Shown here: piece by piece, positions 22,782 to 31,896 of the stretch
How the letters are laid out: every line of letters starts with the position of its first letter
Numbering within the stretch: the first letter of the stretch is position 1
Assembly (NCBI GenBank): GCA_944393235.1
Contig: CALXZJ010000016.1
Location: 1-32,021, forward strand
DNA length: 32,021 bases
Reading direction: 5' to 3'
Origin: an uncultured Alphaproteobacteria bacterium
Lineage (GTDB): Bacteria; Pseudomonadota; Alphaproteobacteria; RF32; CAG-239
Translations under genes and position numbers: made by a program
Notes under the pieces: model-generated
What the model was told of the DNA's origin: nothing
Seen by the model: only the letters and a program-made list of their open reading frames with translations
Databases searched by the model: none

Positions 22782-22809
22782 ATTTTAATAAAAAATGCTG
22801 CGTTTTCAA
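22782..22809 (-). promoter_or_regulatory. Candidate promoter of lolC-lolD-hydE
   Basis: TTGAAA (22809-22804), 16-bp spacer and TAAAAT (22787-22782) precede the lolC ATG by about 20 bases. The 104-bp gap after dnaJ, the largest in this minus-strand run apart from that between mltB and rlpA, supports a new start site here. Confidence 0.5.
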
Positions 22810-22864
22810 CTCAAGCCTTCCAAGATGTGCATAAAACATATTTTATCGGCAGCCTTAATATCAT

Positions 22865-24001
22865 TTATTTAAACAAATCCTTTATTTTATCAACAAAGCT
22901 CTTGATTTCCGGCTGACAACCGTCATCTTTGCTTAAAGACCGAAATTCTTCAAGCAGCTCCTTTTGGCGTGCGGAAAGATTCGTTGGAATAACCACATTT
23001 AAAATCACAAACAAATCTCCCCGCTTTTCCGAGTTCATAATCTGCATTCCCTCACCTTTAACACGCAGCTTGCTGCCGGTTTGTGTACCGGCCGGAACAT
23101 TAATTTCGACCTTATGACCATCAATACCGGGAATTTCAACCTTACCGCCCAAAGCGGCGCAAACCATGGAAATCGGCACGGAAGTATACAGATCTTTGCC
23201 TTCACGTTCATAAAGCTTGTGTTCTTTAATTGAAACAAAAACATACAAATCACCTTTTCCGCCGCCGCGTTTACCGGCTTCACCCGCGCCGTTGATGCGC
23301 ATACGTACATTGTCTTCAATACCGGCAGGTATCTTCACTTTCAAAGATTTTTCAACCCGAATTGTTCCTTGACCGCCGCAATCTTTACACTTATTCTTAA
23401 TCACCCAACCTTCGCCGCGGCATGACGGACATACTGTTTCAAAAACAAAAAATCCACCCTGTTGCCGTCTGACCTTGCCGGTACCATGGCACATATCGCA
23501 AATCGGGGCTTCTTTACCGTCAGCTGTACCAAAACCGTGACAAGTCTCACAAGGTTCTCTGGTTCTGATTTTAATTTCTTTTTCCGTACCGGTAAAAGCC
23601 TCTTCCAACGAAATGGACAAATTATACCTCAAATCATCGCCGCGTACCGGACCATTTCGATTTTGCGCGCGCCCGCCGCCCATAAAATCAGAAAACATAT
23701 TAGAAAACAAATCTGACAAATCCTCGGCATTAAAACCAAAACCACCGCCAAACGGATTGCCGCCGCCAAAGCCGCCTTGAAAAGCCTGATGACCGTAACG
23801 ATCATAAGCGGCGCGTTTTTGTTCGTCTTTTAAAACCTCGTACGCTTCATTGATTTCTTTAAAATGCTGTTCGGCTTCTTTGTTTCCCGGGTTGCGATCC
23901 GGATGATATTTCATTGCCAGCTTCCGAAAAGCTCGTTTAATTTCATCTCCGCTTGCATCTTTACTGACTTCTAAAACTTCGTAATAATCTTTTTCCGTCA
24001 T
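22865..24001 (-). CDS. dnaJ: Molecular chaperone DnaJ
   Basis: DnaJ is the co-chaperone that delivers clients to DnaK and stimulates its ATPase. The 378-residue protein has the full type I layout: J domain with KDYYEVLEVSKDAS and YHPDRNPGN (HPD motif, about 33-35), a Gly/Phe-rich linker (FQGGFGGGNPFGGGFGF), four zinc-binding repeats CETCHGFG, CDMCHGTG, CPSCRGEG and CKDCGGQG, then the substrate-binding C-terminal domains. All eight cysteines are intact. dnaK is not beside it, unlike the common dnaK-dnaJ pair. It starts 10 bases after the DHH gene and is probably cotranscribed with it; the ribosome-binding site is weak. Confidence 0.97.
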   Translation of the reverse strand: MTEKDYYEVLEVSKDASGDEIKRAFRKLAMKYHPDRNPGNKEAEQHFKEINEAYEVLKDEQKRAAYDRYGHQAFQGGFGGGNPFGGGFGFNAEDLSDLFSNMFSDFMGGGRAQNRNGPVRGDDLRYNLSISLEEAFTGTEKEIKIRTREPCETCHGFGTADGKEAPICDMCHGTGKVRRQQGGFFVFETVCPSCRGEGWVIKNKCKDCGGQGTIRVEKSLKVKIPAGIEDNVRMRINGAGEAGKRGGGKGDLYVFVSIKEHKLYEREGKDLYTSVPISMVCAALGGKVEIPGIDGHKVEINVPAGTQTGSKLRVKGEGMQIMNSEKRGDLFVILNVVIPTNLSARQKELLEEFRSLSKDDGCQPEIKSFVDKIKDLFK

Positions 24002-24011
24002 CTTTTTTACT

Positions 24012-24911
24012 CTATTCAGATTTTGTTTGATTCAAAAGCTTTGGACTAACCCACATTTTACCCTGCTGCAAAAATTCCGGAAGTTCTTTTAAGGACGAGG
24101 CACCGGCTGCTTTGGCATGACCGCCGCCACCGAACTTTTCCGCAATTTTAGAAACATCGACATTGTCTTTTGCCGTGTAAAACGACAAATTCCACCGGTT
24201 TTTTTTGTTCATAAAAAAATTAACCATCATATCATAGTCTTTGATATTATCCAAAGAATCATAAAATTCCGAATACCCTTGGGCAATATTGGCGCAAATG
24301 CATTTCAGTCCTTCAAATTCGCTTTCGAAAGCCTCAGCACGCACAAGCCGGAAATTACGATTCCTGATATAAGATAAAATGGCTTTTCCTTTTTCCACCA
24401 TCACATCAATATCCATTGTATCTTCAATCAGCTCATGCCAAATTTTATCTGTCGGACGATTAACACCCAACGCCTGCATGGCATATTCAAAAGCCCGCAC
24501 GCGTTTATCGCGCAAATCAAACACATCATTTAAGCCCAAAAGTTTAATTCCAAGCGGTAAAGGACGATTGGGATAAAAATATTCCCATGTCAGAACGATG
24601 GCTGCCGTTCCAACCTTCCGAATTCCTTTGATTGGTTCACATCCCTTTGCTGCCAAAGCTTTTTCATATTGTTCTATAACCGAGACATGATGATCTATCC
24701 AAACAAAATCAATCTTTTGGCTCAATTCGAACATAAATTCGACCGGAAGAGAAATATCGCAAACAACAACCTTATCGTGCTTTAAAATCTCATCATAAGG
24801 AATTTCCATATCATGATTCAAGCCCATCAATTCCATATCCGGATACACGCTTTTAACAATTGCCGCCGACCCTTTCCCGTCATGATCGGCTATGTGGTAA
24901 ATACATAACAT
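24012..24911 (-). CDS. DHH/DHHA1 family phosphoesterase
   Basis: The protein (299 residues) has the DHH-type first motif HIADHDGKGSAAIV at the N terminus, the DHH motif in VWIDHHVSV (around residue 73-75), and the DHHA1 substrate motif GGGGHAKAAG (about 263-272). It therefore belongs with the NrnA-like and related phosphoesterases that hydrolyse short oligonucleotides or nucleotide second messengers. The opening motif HDGKGSA is closer to a divergent subgroup than to NrnA, and the exact substrate is open. AAGGACTGAG precedes the ATG. It sits between the MBL hydrolase and dnaJ with small gaps, so it is part of the long minus-strand operon. Confidence 0.9.
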   Translation of the reverse strand: MLCIYHIADHDGKGSAAIVKSVYPDMELMGLNHDMEIPYDEILKHDKVVVCDISLPVEFMFELSQKIDFVWIDHHVSVIEQYEKALAAKGCEPIKGIRKVGTAAIVLTWEYFYPNRPLPLGIKLLGLNDVFDLRDKRVRAFEYAMQALGVNRPTDKIWHELIEDTMDIDVMVEKGKAILSYIRNRNFRLVRAEAFESEFEGLKCICANIAQGYSEFYDSLDNIKDYDMMVNFFMNKKNRWNLSFYTAKDNVDVSKIAEKFGGGGHAKAAGASSLKELPEFLQQGKMWVSPKLLNQTKSE

Positions 24912-24928
24912 TTCTCAGTCCTTCGTCC

Positions 24929-25714
24929 TTAAATTTCTATCACCATATTATCATATGCCGGCACGACATTTGCAGGTGTCAGTGCATCAATGGCGTCATA
25001 ATCGCATTCCGATGCCATATGATTAATAATTGTGCGGTACGGTTTTATGATATTGACATATTCTAAAAGCTTGTCAAGCCCCATATGTGTTGCTTGTCCT
25101 GCCGGGGTTGTCAAAGGCAGAACCAAAATTTCAGGACGTTTTTGTATCATAGCCAGCCCCTTTTCGGAAATAGAACGGCAATCAGCTATAAAAACGATTT
25201 CTCCGTCATTAAAAACATATCCTGTGGAATGAACCGGATGTCCGCTTAAAGCAATCGGAACAATTTTTAAATCTTTGATAAAGAAAGCTTGTTCTTCTGT
25301 AATTTCATTAATAATCATGCTTGGGCAAAACATTGGATTATGAACACAATTTTTATCCACCACCAAATAAGGAAAACGCTGCCTGATTACTTCTGCAGTT
25401 TCAGCATTTGCATAAATATTCAGCGGCTTGCCGCTCAAGCGGTTTAAATCGCGTAAATCATCAATCCCATGCAAATGGTCGGCATGGCTGTGTGTATAAA
25501 GAACGGCGTCTATATAACGGATTGAATTATCCAAGAGCTGCGTTCTTATATCCGGCGATGTATCAATCAAAAGTTTTGCTCCAGCAGCTTCCAGATAGAC
25601 ACCTGCCCTCCTGCGAACATTTTTCGGATTGTTCGGATTACAAGCGCCCCATCCGGCAGCAACCGACGGCACGCCGGGAGCAGCACCGCATCCCATAATA
25701 ACGAGCTTATTCAT
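24929..25714 (-). CDS. MBL-fold metallo-hydrolase (PhnP/RNase Z-like)
   Basis: A 261-residue metallo-beta-lactamase-fold protein with THSHADHLHGIDDLRDL (HxHxDH metal site, about 75-91), a second metal site His in LSGHPVHSTGYVF, the bridging Asp in IVFIADCRS, and a final His in TIINHMASECD. The N-terminal MGCGAAPGVPSV and the LIDTSPDIRTQLL segment match the PhnP-like phosphodiesterase group found beside tatD in many Alphaproteobacteria. Without the phn genes its substrate is probably a cyclic or nucleotide phosphodiester rather than phosphonate-pathway intermediates; this is inference. It follows tatD after 20 bases. Confidence 0.9.
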   Translation of the reverse strand: MNKLVIMGCGAAPGVPSVAAGWGACNPNNPKNVRRRAGVYLEAAGAKLLIDTSPDIRTQLLDNSIRYIDAVLYTHSHADHLHGIDDLRDLNRLSGKPLNIYANAETAEVIRQRFPYLVVDKNCVHNPMFCPSMIINEITEEQAFFIKDLKIVPIALSGHPVHSTGYVFNDGEIVFIADCRSISEKGLAMIQKRPEILVLPLTTPAGQATHMGLDKLLEYVNIIKPYRTIINHMASECDYDAIDALTPANVVPAYDNMVIEI

Positions 25715-25734
25715 TTTCTCACTTACTTCTTTCT

Positions 25735-26511
25735 TTATCTTTGTGCTTTTGTAAACAAATTAAAAAAGTTATCTGATGTTATAACCGATATTTTTGCCAA
25801 ATCAAGACTTTTTATTGCCGCTAAACATTTTGCCGTATGCACCACATATGACGGTTCATTAACCTTGCCGCGCAGCGGAACAGGCGCCAGATACGGGCTA
25901 TCTGTTTCTACCAAAAGCCTCTCTGTCGGAATTTTGTAAAACGCCTGTCTTAAATCCTCGAATTTATTAAAAGTTATCATCCCCGAAGCTGAAATATAAA
26001 ACCCGATTTCCAAAGCTGCCTCAGCCAGTTTCCAGACCGACGAATAGCAGTGTATCACGCCTTTGAAAGATTTTTGTTTATAAGCATCTGCCAACAACTC
26101 AATCGTATCATCTTCAGCATCACGCGTATGCACCACCAACGGCAGACCGCTTTCTTGTGAAGCTTGTATCATTTTTCTAAAAACTTTAATTTGTACATCG
26201 CGCGGGCTAAAATCATAATAATAATCCAAACCGCACTCACCAATACCGATAACCTTTTGATTTTTTGTATTGCTTAGCACATCTTCAACCGACACATCAA
26301 CATAAGCATTGGCATCATGCGGATGCACGCCGGTCAAAGTAAACACATTCGGATATTTACGGCAAATTTCAAGTTGCATCGGCAGCGCATCAAACAAACC
26401 GCCCGCATTAAGCATATAGCCCACGCCGGCTTTTTTTGCCCTTTCCATAACCGCCTCAAGCTGAGAATATATTTCTTCCGAGCTCAAATGACAGTGACTA
26501 TCAACCAACAT
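25735..26511 (-). CDS. tatD: TatD family hydrolase (second paralogue, canonical)
   Basis: TatD-type Mg-dependent 3'-5' DNase or related hydrolase. All metal ligands are visible in the 258-residue protein: VDSHCHLS at the start, TGVHPHDA, GIGECGLDYYYD, PLVVHTRDAEDD, IHCYSSV and LVETDSPYLAPVP. The ATG at 26511 is chosen over an upstream TTG/ATT-like extension to 26547 because the HxH motif then lies four residues from the start as in the family. The start overlaps the holB end by 11 bases, implying translational coupling. The holB-tatD-MBL order is typical of Alphaproteobacteria and this copy, not the one at 3920, is likely the orthologue of standard tatD. Confidence 0.95.
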   Translation of the reverse strand: MLVDSHCHLSSEEIYSQLEAVMERAKKAGVGYMLNAGGLFDALPMQLEICRKYPNVFTLTGVHPHDANAYVDVSVEDVLSNTKNQKVIGIGECGLDYYYDFSPRDVQIKVFRKMIQASQESGLPLVVHTRDAEDDTIELLADAYKQKSFKGVIHCYSSVWKLAEAALEIGFYISASGMITFNKFEDLRQAFYKIPTERLLVETDSPYLAPVPLRGKVNEPSYVVHTAKCLAAIKSLDLAKISVITSDNFFNLFTKAQR

Positions 26512-27556
26512 CGACCACTGCCCCGCATATTGTTGAAAAAATATCAAGCATTGCCTGCCTTTTATCCATATTTAACGCCGTCGTTTCATTTAAAATTTGT
26601 AAAGTTAATGCCCACGCCTCTCCGACTTTTTGAACATTCTCACAACCTTTAACATAATCGGAAAGAAACTTCAAAACAAGTTCAACCGTCAAATCCCACA
26701 CATTTTCATCAGCCGCGGCGGCATCGCTTAAATCAAGCGCCAAGCTCAAATCAAAATTTTTACCGGCAAAAAACAATTTCTCCAAATTAGCATAAAGCGC
26801 CAAACCATCGTGTTGGGCATAAGTTAAAGCTTTACCGATACTGCCCGAACTGATTTTGGCAATCCCCGTAACCGCAGCTTCTGACAAATCCGGTGCATAA
26901 CGCCTTAATAATGAAGCTACCGTATCCGGTGCCAGCGGCTGTAAATTAAGTTTGGCACAACGTGATTTAATGGTAGGAAGCAACCTGTTCGGATTATGAC
27001 AAACCAAAAGGAGCAAACTCTTTGCCGGCGGTTCTTCCAAAATTTTTAATATAGCATTAGCACTAGCTGTATTTAAATCATCGGCACTATCTACAATAAC
27101 AATCCGCCAGTTGCCGTCAAAAGATTTTTTATTCAAAAATTCGTTAATTGTACGCACTTCATCCACTTTGATAACCGACGACTTTTTCAAATCCTGCAAT
27201 TCTTCGTCATTTAACGCTTCGCCGCTGCGGATGGCTTTAATAATTTTCTTTTTATCACCTTCAATAAAATCCCGTTCCAAAACCTTTAAATCCGGATGCG
27301 AACCGTTAGCCACCAAACGAAACGCCGGGTTGTTTTCAGAAACATTAAGCGACGTATATTCTTGCCGTCGGTTTTCATCTGCCGATAATAAAAAACGAGC
27401 AATTCGATAAGATAAAGTCGCTTTTCCGATACCCTCAACCCCCGTAATCAACCAAGAATGATGTAAAGCGCCGGCTTTCCATGCATTTAAAAACACAGAT
27501 TCTGCTTCTTCATGACCACTCAAAAATGGATTATTTGGGGGCAATAGCGCACTCAT
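26501..27556 (-). CDS. holB: DNA polymerase III subunit delta prime
   Basis: The delta prime subunit is part of the clamp-loader complex that places the beta clamp on DNA. The 351-residue protein has the AAA+ start HHSWLITGVEGIGKATLSYRIARFLL (blocks within residues 32-57; GVEGIGKAT in the P-loop position), VDSADDLNTASANAILKILEEPP (sensor/Walker B-like region) and LPTIKSRCAKLNL, the SRC motif of clamp-loader subunits. No zinc-binding cysteine cluster is visible, as in many alphaproteobacterial delta prime proteins. AGAGGAAAG precedes the ATG; tmk ends 9 bases upstream. The tmk-holB-tatD order supports the assignment. Confidence 0.95.
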   Translation of the reverse strand: MSALLPPNNPFLSGHEEAESVFLNAWKAGALHHSWLITGVEGIGKATLSYRIARFLLSADENRRQEYTSLNVSENNPAFRLVANGSHPDLKVLERDFIEGDKKKIIKAIRSGEALNDEELQDLKKSSVIKVDEVRTINEFLNKKSFDGNWRIVIVDSADDLNTASANAILKILEEPPAKSLLLLVCHNPNRLLPTIKSRCAKLNLQPLAPDTVASLLRRYAPDLSEAAVTGIAKISSGSIGKALTYAQHDGLALYANLEKLFFAGKNFDLSLALDLSDAAAADENVWDLTVELVLKFLSDYVKGCENVQKVGEAWALTLQILNETTALNMDKRQAMLDIFSTICGAVVDVG

Positions 27557-27565
27557 AACTTTCCT

Positions 27566-28210
27566 CTACAACCCAAAACGTTGAGAAACAAGACCAACAA
27601 TATCATTATGCAAATCATCAATTGATTTATTTGCATCAAGTACCACGCACCTGTCCGGATTATCTTCGGCAATTTTAAGAAAACCGTGCCGTAAACGCTC
27701 ATGCCAAGCCAACCCTTGTTTTTCAATGCGGGTTTCTTTGTTAATCATACCCTCGGCTTTTTTAAATGAACGAGCCAGCCCGATTTTCGGATCTATATCC
27801 AAAATAATCGTCAAATCCGGCTTAAAATCACCGACGGCAAATTGATATAAAGCCTGAATATCTTCTTTAGCCAAACGCTTATCATAAGCATAATATTGGT
27901 AAGCCATGGTCGAATCGGCAAAGCGATCGCTTAAAACCCAAACATTCTTTTCAAGCGCCGGCCACACTTTTTGCACCATATGCAGCCGCCTGTCGGCAAA
28001 AAACAACAAAGCTTCGGCGTTGGCATCTAATTTACTGACTTCTCCCTCGGTTAAAATTCGCCGCAATTCAAGCCCGACTTCTGTTCCACCTGGCTCTTTG
28101 GTTAATAAAACTTCTTTACCTTTTTTCTTAAGAAAATCGTTTAACAATTTGATTTGAGTTGATTTTCCTGTACCTTCTCCGCCTTCAAAAGTGATAAATT
28201 TTCCCGACAT
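27566..28210 (-). CDS. tmk: Thymidylate kinase
   Basis: Tmk phosphorylates dTMP to dTDP. The 214 residues include the P-loop GGEGTGKS (10-17), the DR motif in LSDRFADSTMAYQYYA, and the LID region after LARSFKKAEGMINKETRIEKQG. Length and motifs are standard. The ATG directly abuts the stop of dacA (TAAATG), so expression is coupled to the cell-wall genes upstream; it precedes holB by 9 bases. Confidence 0.97.
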   Translation of the reverse strand: MSGKFITFEGGEGTGKSTQIKLLNDFLKKKGKEVLLTKEPGGTEVGLELRRILTEGEVSKLDANAEALLFFADRRLHMVQKVWPALEKNVWVLSDRFADSTMAYQYYAYDKRLAKEDIQALYQFAVGDFKPDLTIILDIDPKIGLARSFKKAEGMINKETRIEKQGLAWHERLRHGFLKIAEDNPDRCVVLDANKSIDDLHNDIVGLVSQRFGL

Positions 28211-29356
28211 TTATTTGTTTCCCAACACCAGATATTTGAGATTGGCAACAAATTTGCCCCATAACCCAAGTTCGGCGACATCTGCACCTGCTGCCAAATC
28301 AATCTTGCGAACATTACCATCCGGATCGCTTAATTCGGCATAACCGATAACCGCACCTTTCTTTATCGGAGCTTTAACCGGTTCATCATAAACAACTTTC
28401 ATACCATACTGATTGCGCAAGCTGCGTCGAATGGTTTCCACCACATTATCCGGAACCACCAGAGGAACAGCTTTTTCAACGCCATACCAAACAGGAACTT
28501 CTGCCAACACTTGTCCGGCTGATAAGATCTGATAATTATCAAATTCTCTAAAACCATAATTCATCAAACGCTCTGCTTCTTCTGAACGCTCTTTATTACT
28601 ATTCATCCCGGCCATAACTTCAATCAACCGGCGGCCGTTTTTTGCAACCGAAGCGGTCAAACAAAAGCCGGCTTCTTCAGTGTGACCGGTTTTCAAGCCG
28701 TCTGCCCCCGGCATACTGTATAATAAAGGATTGCGGTTACCTTGTTTAATGTTATTATGTGTAAATTCTTTTTCTGAAAAAATATAATAAAATTCCGGAA
28801 ATTCTTTGATAATGCGACGTGCCAACAAAGCCAAATCTTCCACCGACATTTTTTGATCCGGATGCGGCAACCCCGTTGAATTGGCAAAAGTGCTGTTTTT
28901 AAGCCCGATATTTTCAGCCGTTTCATTCATCAAAACCGCAAAATCTTCCTCCGTTCCTGATATATTTTCCGCAGCAACAATGCAGGCATCATTACCGGAT
29001 TGAACAATAATCCCCTGCAGCAAATCTTCTACCGGCACTTTTTCACCGATTTCTAAAAACATGGTAGAACCACCGCTGGCAGCACCTCCTTTACGCCACG
29101 CATTTTCGCTGACGGTAAAAGTATCCTCCAAAGAAAGAGAACCTGTACGCAATTTATCAAAAATTATATAAATCGTCATCAGCTTGCTCATGGAAGCCGG
29201 AGCCATTTGAACATCATGATTTTTGGTATAAATATAAGCACCGGTATCATAATCAATTAAAATAGCATTGCGTGCGGTCGTTTCAAAAGCACCGGCATTA
29301 AAGGCAATGCTGCTGCATAACAATGCCGTCAGAACGATTTTTTTTGCATTTACCAT
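28211..29356 (-). CDS. dacA: D-alanyl-D-alanine carboxypeptidase (PBP5/6 class)
   Basis: A low-molecular-mass penicillin-binding protein that trims the terminal D-Ala of peptidoglycan pentapeptides. The three active-site motifs are in place: SMSK (55-58), SGN (120-122) and KTG (222-224). A signal peptide with cleavage near AGAFETT (about residue 23) precedes the mature protein, and a C-terminal domain (about 265-381) follows as in PBP5; the very end lacks a strong amphipathic anchor by eye. I use the ATG at 29356 with AAGGAG eight bases upstream instead of the TTG just before it. It is 12 bases from rlpA and touches tmk. Confidence 0.96.
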   Translation of the reverse strand: MVNAKKIVLTALLCSSIAFNAGAFETTARNAILIDYDTGAYIYTKNHDVQMAPASMSKLMTIYIIFDKLRTGSLSLEDTFTVSENAWRKGGAASGGSTMFLEIGEKVPVEDLLQGIIVQSGNDACIVAAENISGTEEDFAVLMNETAENIGLKNSTFANSTGLPHPDQKMSVEDLALLARRIIKEFPEFYYIFSEKEFTHNNIKQGNRNPLLYSMPGADGLKTGHTEEAGFCLTASVAKNGRRLIEVMAGMNSNKERSEEAERLMNYGFREFDNYQILSAGQVLAEVPVWYGVEKAVPLVVPDNVVETIRRSLRNQYGMKVVYDEPVKAPIKKGAVIGYAELSDPDGNVRKIDLAAGADVAELGLWGKFVANLKYLVLGNK

Positions 29357-29368
29357 CAAAATATCTCC

Positions 29369-30181
29369 TTATTCCCTAACAATTCTGGCATCATAAACGC
29401 CATAATTTCTCACTTTATTAAGAGTAACCTCTGCTTCTTCCTCATGCGAGAAAGGACCCAAGCGCACCCGATAAAAAGGAGCTCCCGAAACATAGGCTTC
29501 AAAAACCTTGCTGCGCCCAAAACGGGAAAGCCTTGCATTTAAGTTATCAGCCAAATCTCTTTGTGAAAAAGAGCCGGCTTGAACATAAAACACGAGATTG
29601 TCATTATCATAACTTGAAACTGTCGAAGAAGCAAATGTTGTCGTTTGTGCTTTTCCCAACATAGCAGCTTTCAAAGCCTTACTTTCTTCCGGCAAAATTT
29701 CCACCCGAACTTTGGTAACACCTTTGGTTTGATAACCCAAAAGCTGCGCACCACGTTTTGAAATATCAATGATTCTGTCTTTGGCATACGGGCCACGATC
29801 ATTAACACGTAACACCAGCGAACGACCGTTTTCAAGATTCGTGACTCGTACAATGGACGGCAAAGGCAGCGTTCGATGTGCCGCTGTCAAAGTATTCATA
29901 TCATAACGTTCGCCGTTGGCGGTTTTTTTGGCATGAAAATCATCACCATACCAACTAGCCATACCAACTTCTGAATAATCATAATCTTCAGCCGGATAAT
30001 ACCACTTGCCCATAATTTTATACGGACTACCGATTTTATAAACCCCGCCATATTGTTTAATAGCCAAAGCTTGTGCTTGTGGCGACAATCCGGTTAGTTC
30101 AGGCGTACCGCGTGAAGAACAGGCGCTTAACAATGCAAAGCCACACAAAATTAAAAAATATTTTTTAAAGTAGTTCATCAT
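29369..30181 (-). CDS. rlpA: Septal ring lytic transglycosylase RlpA family lipoprotein with SPOR domain
   Basis: RlpA is an outer-membrane lipoprotein with a double-psi beta barrel that cleaves or binds denuded glycans. Starting at the ATG at 30181 the product is 270 residues with a lipoprotein signal and lipobox LLSAC, so the Cys is acylated. The RlpA domain (about 75-165) shows GMASWYGDDFHAKKTANGERYD, AHRTLPLPSIVRV, VNDRGPYAKDRIIDIS, and the SPOR domain (about 195-270) has FYVQAGSFSQRDLADNLNARL, which targets septal glycan. An upstream TTG at 30205 would spoil the signal peptide. The gap to mltB is about 95 bases and contains a 10-codon mini-frame. The mltB-rlpA-dacA order is a known alphaproteobacterial arrangement. 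Confidence 0.94.
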   Translation of the reverse strand: MMNYFKKYFLILCGFALLSACSSRGTPELTGLSPQAQALAIKQYGGVYKIGSPYKIMGKWYYPAEDYDYSEVGMASWYGDDFHAKKTANGERYDMNTLTAAHRTLPLPSIVRVTNLENGRSLVLRVNDRGPYAKDRIIDISKRGAQLLGYQTKGVTKVRVEILPEESKALKAAMLGKAQTTTFASSTVSSYDNDNLVFYVQAGSFSQRDLADNLNARLSRFGRSKVFEAYVSGAPFYRVRLGPFSHEEEAEVTLNKVRNYGVYDARIVRE

Positions 30182-30276
30182 TTTTTGTTCATTGTATTGT
30201 TTCAATTAGCCATAATTTAACTTGTTTTTTTCCATTCGTCCAGCTTCATTTTACCCCTGTGCATTCTTAAAAAGCA

Positions 30277-31554
30277 TCATTTCAATTTCTTTCTTGGTTG
30301 TACCGGAACAGCAAAGCCTATTTCAGAATCATAATTGTTGATTTTGTTTAACAGCCGATAATCAGGATACCCGTCTTGGTGCAAATGCGCCTTTGCCTGC
30401 AAACGTTTAACAGCTTCTTTTGTCTGAGTCCCTAAAATACCGTCTTCTTTAAGCCCGGTTTTAAGAATTTTATTAGCAAAAGCCTGCACTTTTCGCACCT
30501 CTTTATCCGTCAAAACATATTGTTGATTTGCTTCAACAGATTCATATTTTTCATCATTTCTAATATAATCTGCCAAAATACTAATCGCCAAAGCATAATT
30601 TTCAGACCTGTTCCAAATCATAATCCGCTTAAAATTGCCAAAAACGATATAAGCAGAACCCTTATGCCCATCCGGAATAATGATTGAAGCTTTTAGGTTA
30701 TCCGGATAAGGGAGTTTCTTCCCATCTGCCGTCAACACGCCGATGTTTTGCCATTCATCAACCGTTTTGCTGACATTCCTACCAGCCAAACGATAGTCAA
30801 AACTCCAAGGCAGCCGAACTTCACCGCCCCATGGTTCATCATATTTCCAACCTAAAGTATTTAAATAGTTTGCAGCTGACGCGATGGCATCATCCAAATT
30901 GTCCCAAATATCAATCATCCCGTCTTTATCATAATCAACAGCATAAGCATTATAAGTCGACGGCATAAACTGGAAATGTCCCATGGCGCCGGCCCAAGAG
31001 CCCATCATTTTATCATTATCCAAATTATATTTTTCCATAATTTTCAAAACATTATATAATTCATTTTTAAAAAAGGCTGAACGGCGGTTGTTATAGCTCA
31101 AATTGGTCAACCCGTCGATTATATGATATTTTCCTTTATTTTGCCCAAAATTGGTTTCAAGCGCCCATAAAGCCGTTAAATAATTAAGCGGTACTTGATA
31201 TTCATCTTCCAGATTCGGATATTTTTCTTGTAGCTCATGATAATACTGCCTGGAAAGTTTAACTCTTTGGGGTGTAATCATTCTGTTTAAGTAATTTTTG
31301 CAAGTCAAAACAAATTCTGCTTGATTTTTATCTTGTTTAACAACTTCCGGCTGTTCATGATAATATGTATTTTCACCATAAGCCTTGTTGATGGTTTTTT
31401 TTGAGATCCCGCGCGCTATCATTTCTTCTTTCAAGTCTTCAAGCCAAACAAGCCATGCCTCGGGAACTTCTGTTTGTCCTTTTGCTTGTGTACTGATCGG
31501 TAACAACGTCACCAGCAACACCACTAAAGCTATTGTCTGTTTAATCTGATACAT
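30277..31554 (-). CDS. mltB: Lytic murein transglycosylase (MltB family) with peptidoglycan-binding domain
   Basis: MltB-type enzymes cleave the MurNAc-GlcNAc bond with formation of 1,6-anhydroMurNAc. The 425-residue protein has a Sec signal peptide (about residues 1-24, no lipobox), the catalytic Glu133 in TALWALETNFGQNKG, the GSWAGAMGHFQFMPSTY block and the following DKDGMIDIWDNLDDAIASAANYL segment, all characteristic of the family. Residues about 355-415 form a peptidoglycan-binding type 1 domain (KVQAFANKILKTGLKEDGILGTQTKEAVKRLQ in blocks). It is the first gene of the minus-strand run. CAGGG lies about nine bases before the ATG; I could not pick a clear promoter. Confidence 0.94.
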   Translation of the reverse strand: MYQIKQTIALVVLLVTLLPISTQAKGQTEVPEAWLVWLEDLKEEMIARGISKKTINKAYGENTYYHEQPEVVKQDKNQAEFVLTCKNYLNRMITPQRVKLSRQYYHELQEKYPNLEDEYQVPLNYLTALWALETNFGQNKGKYHIIDGLTNLSYNNRRSAFFKNELYNVLKIMEKYNLDNDKMMGSWAGAMGHFQFMPSTYNAYAVDYDKDGMIDIWDNLDDAIASAANYLNTLGWKYDEPWGGEVRLPWSFDYRLAGRNVSKTVDEWQNIGVLTADGKKLPYPDNLKASIIIPDGHKGSAYIVFGNFKRIMIWNRSENYALAISILADYIRNDEKYESVEANQQYVLTDKEVRKVQAFANKILKTGLKEDGILGTQTKEAVKRLQAKAHLHQDGYPDYRLLNKINNYDSEIGFAVPVQPRKKLK

Positions 31555-31740
31555 ATTTTGAACCCTGCACTTTTTTTGAGCTTAAAATATTTTTACAAAA
31601 TATGCAATTGAGAGTTAAGGTTATAAAGAAATTATTTTCATCTGCCATACAATTTCAGTTATACTCTGAAGACGCACCCTTTTTTTATCACACCTGAAAG
31701 AGTGCTCCTTTTTCTGTTACCACCGCGCGATTTACCCTTC

Positions 31741-31846
31741 CTCGTCACACTCTGCAGGAGCGTAAGCACTCGAGGTAAGGCGTCTGTCGCCCTATCCTTT
31801 CCCCGTCACGCCACCGACGCGCGTTAGTGCGGCGGTTAAGGCGTCC
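31741..31846 (+). repeat. Palindromic intergenic repeat, module B (two tandem units)
   Basis: Two related units, 31741-31785 and 31801-31846, share CGTCAC at their left end and TAAGGCGTC at their right with a GC-rich hairpin between (GAGCG/CACTC in the first, CCGACGC/GCGGCGG in the second). The left-end copy at 33-76 matches in reverse complement. The region 31555-31740, AT-rich, holds no gene that I can support. Confidence 0.45.
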
Positions 31847-31850
31847 TTTG

Positions 31851-31896
31851 AGAGAACCCTAAAACTCGCCGACGCTGTCGGCTCGTGGGATGACGG
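31851..31896 (-). repeat. Palindromic intergenic repeat, module A (right copy)
   Basis: Contains the hairpin GCCGAC (31868-31873), loop GCT, GTCGGC (31877-31882) and matches the left-end module at 118-166 in reverse complement. The remaining sequence to 32021 is AT-rich with a 12-A run (31973-31984) and no recognisable gene. Confidence 0.5.
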
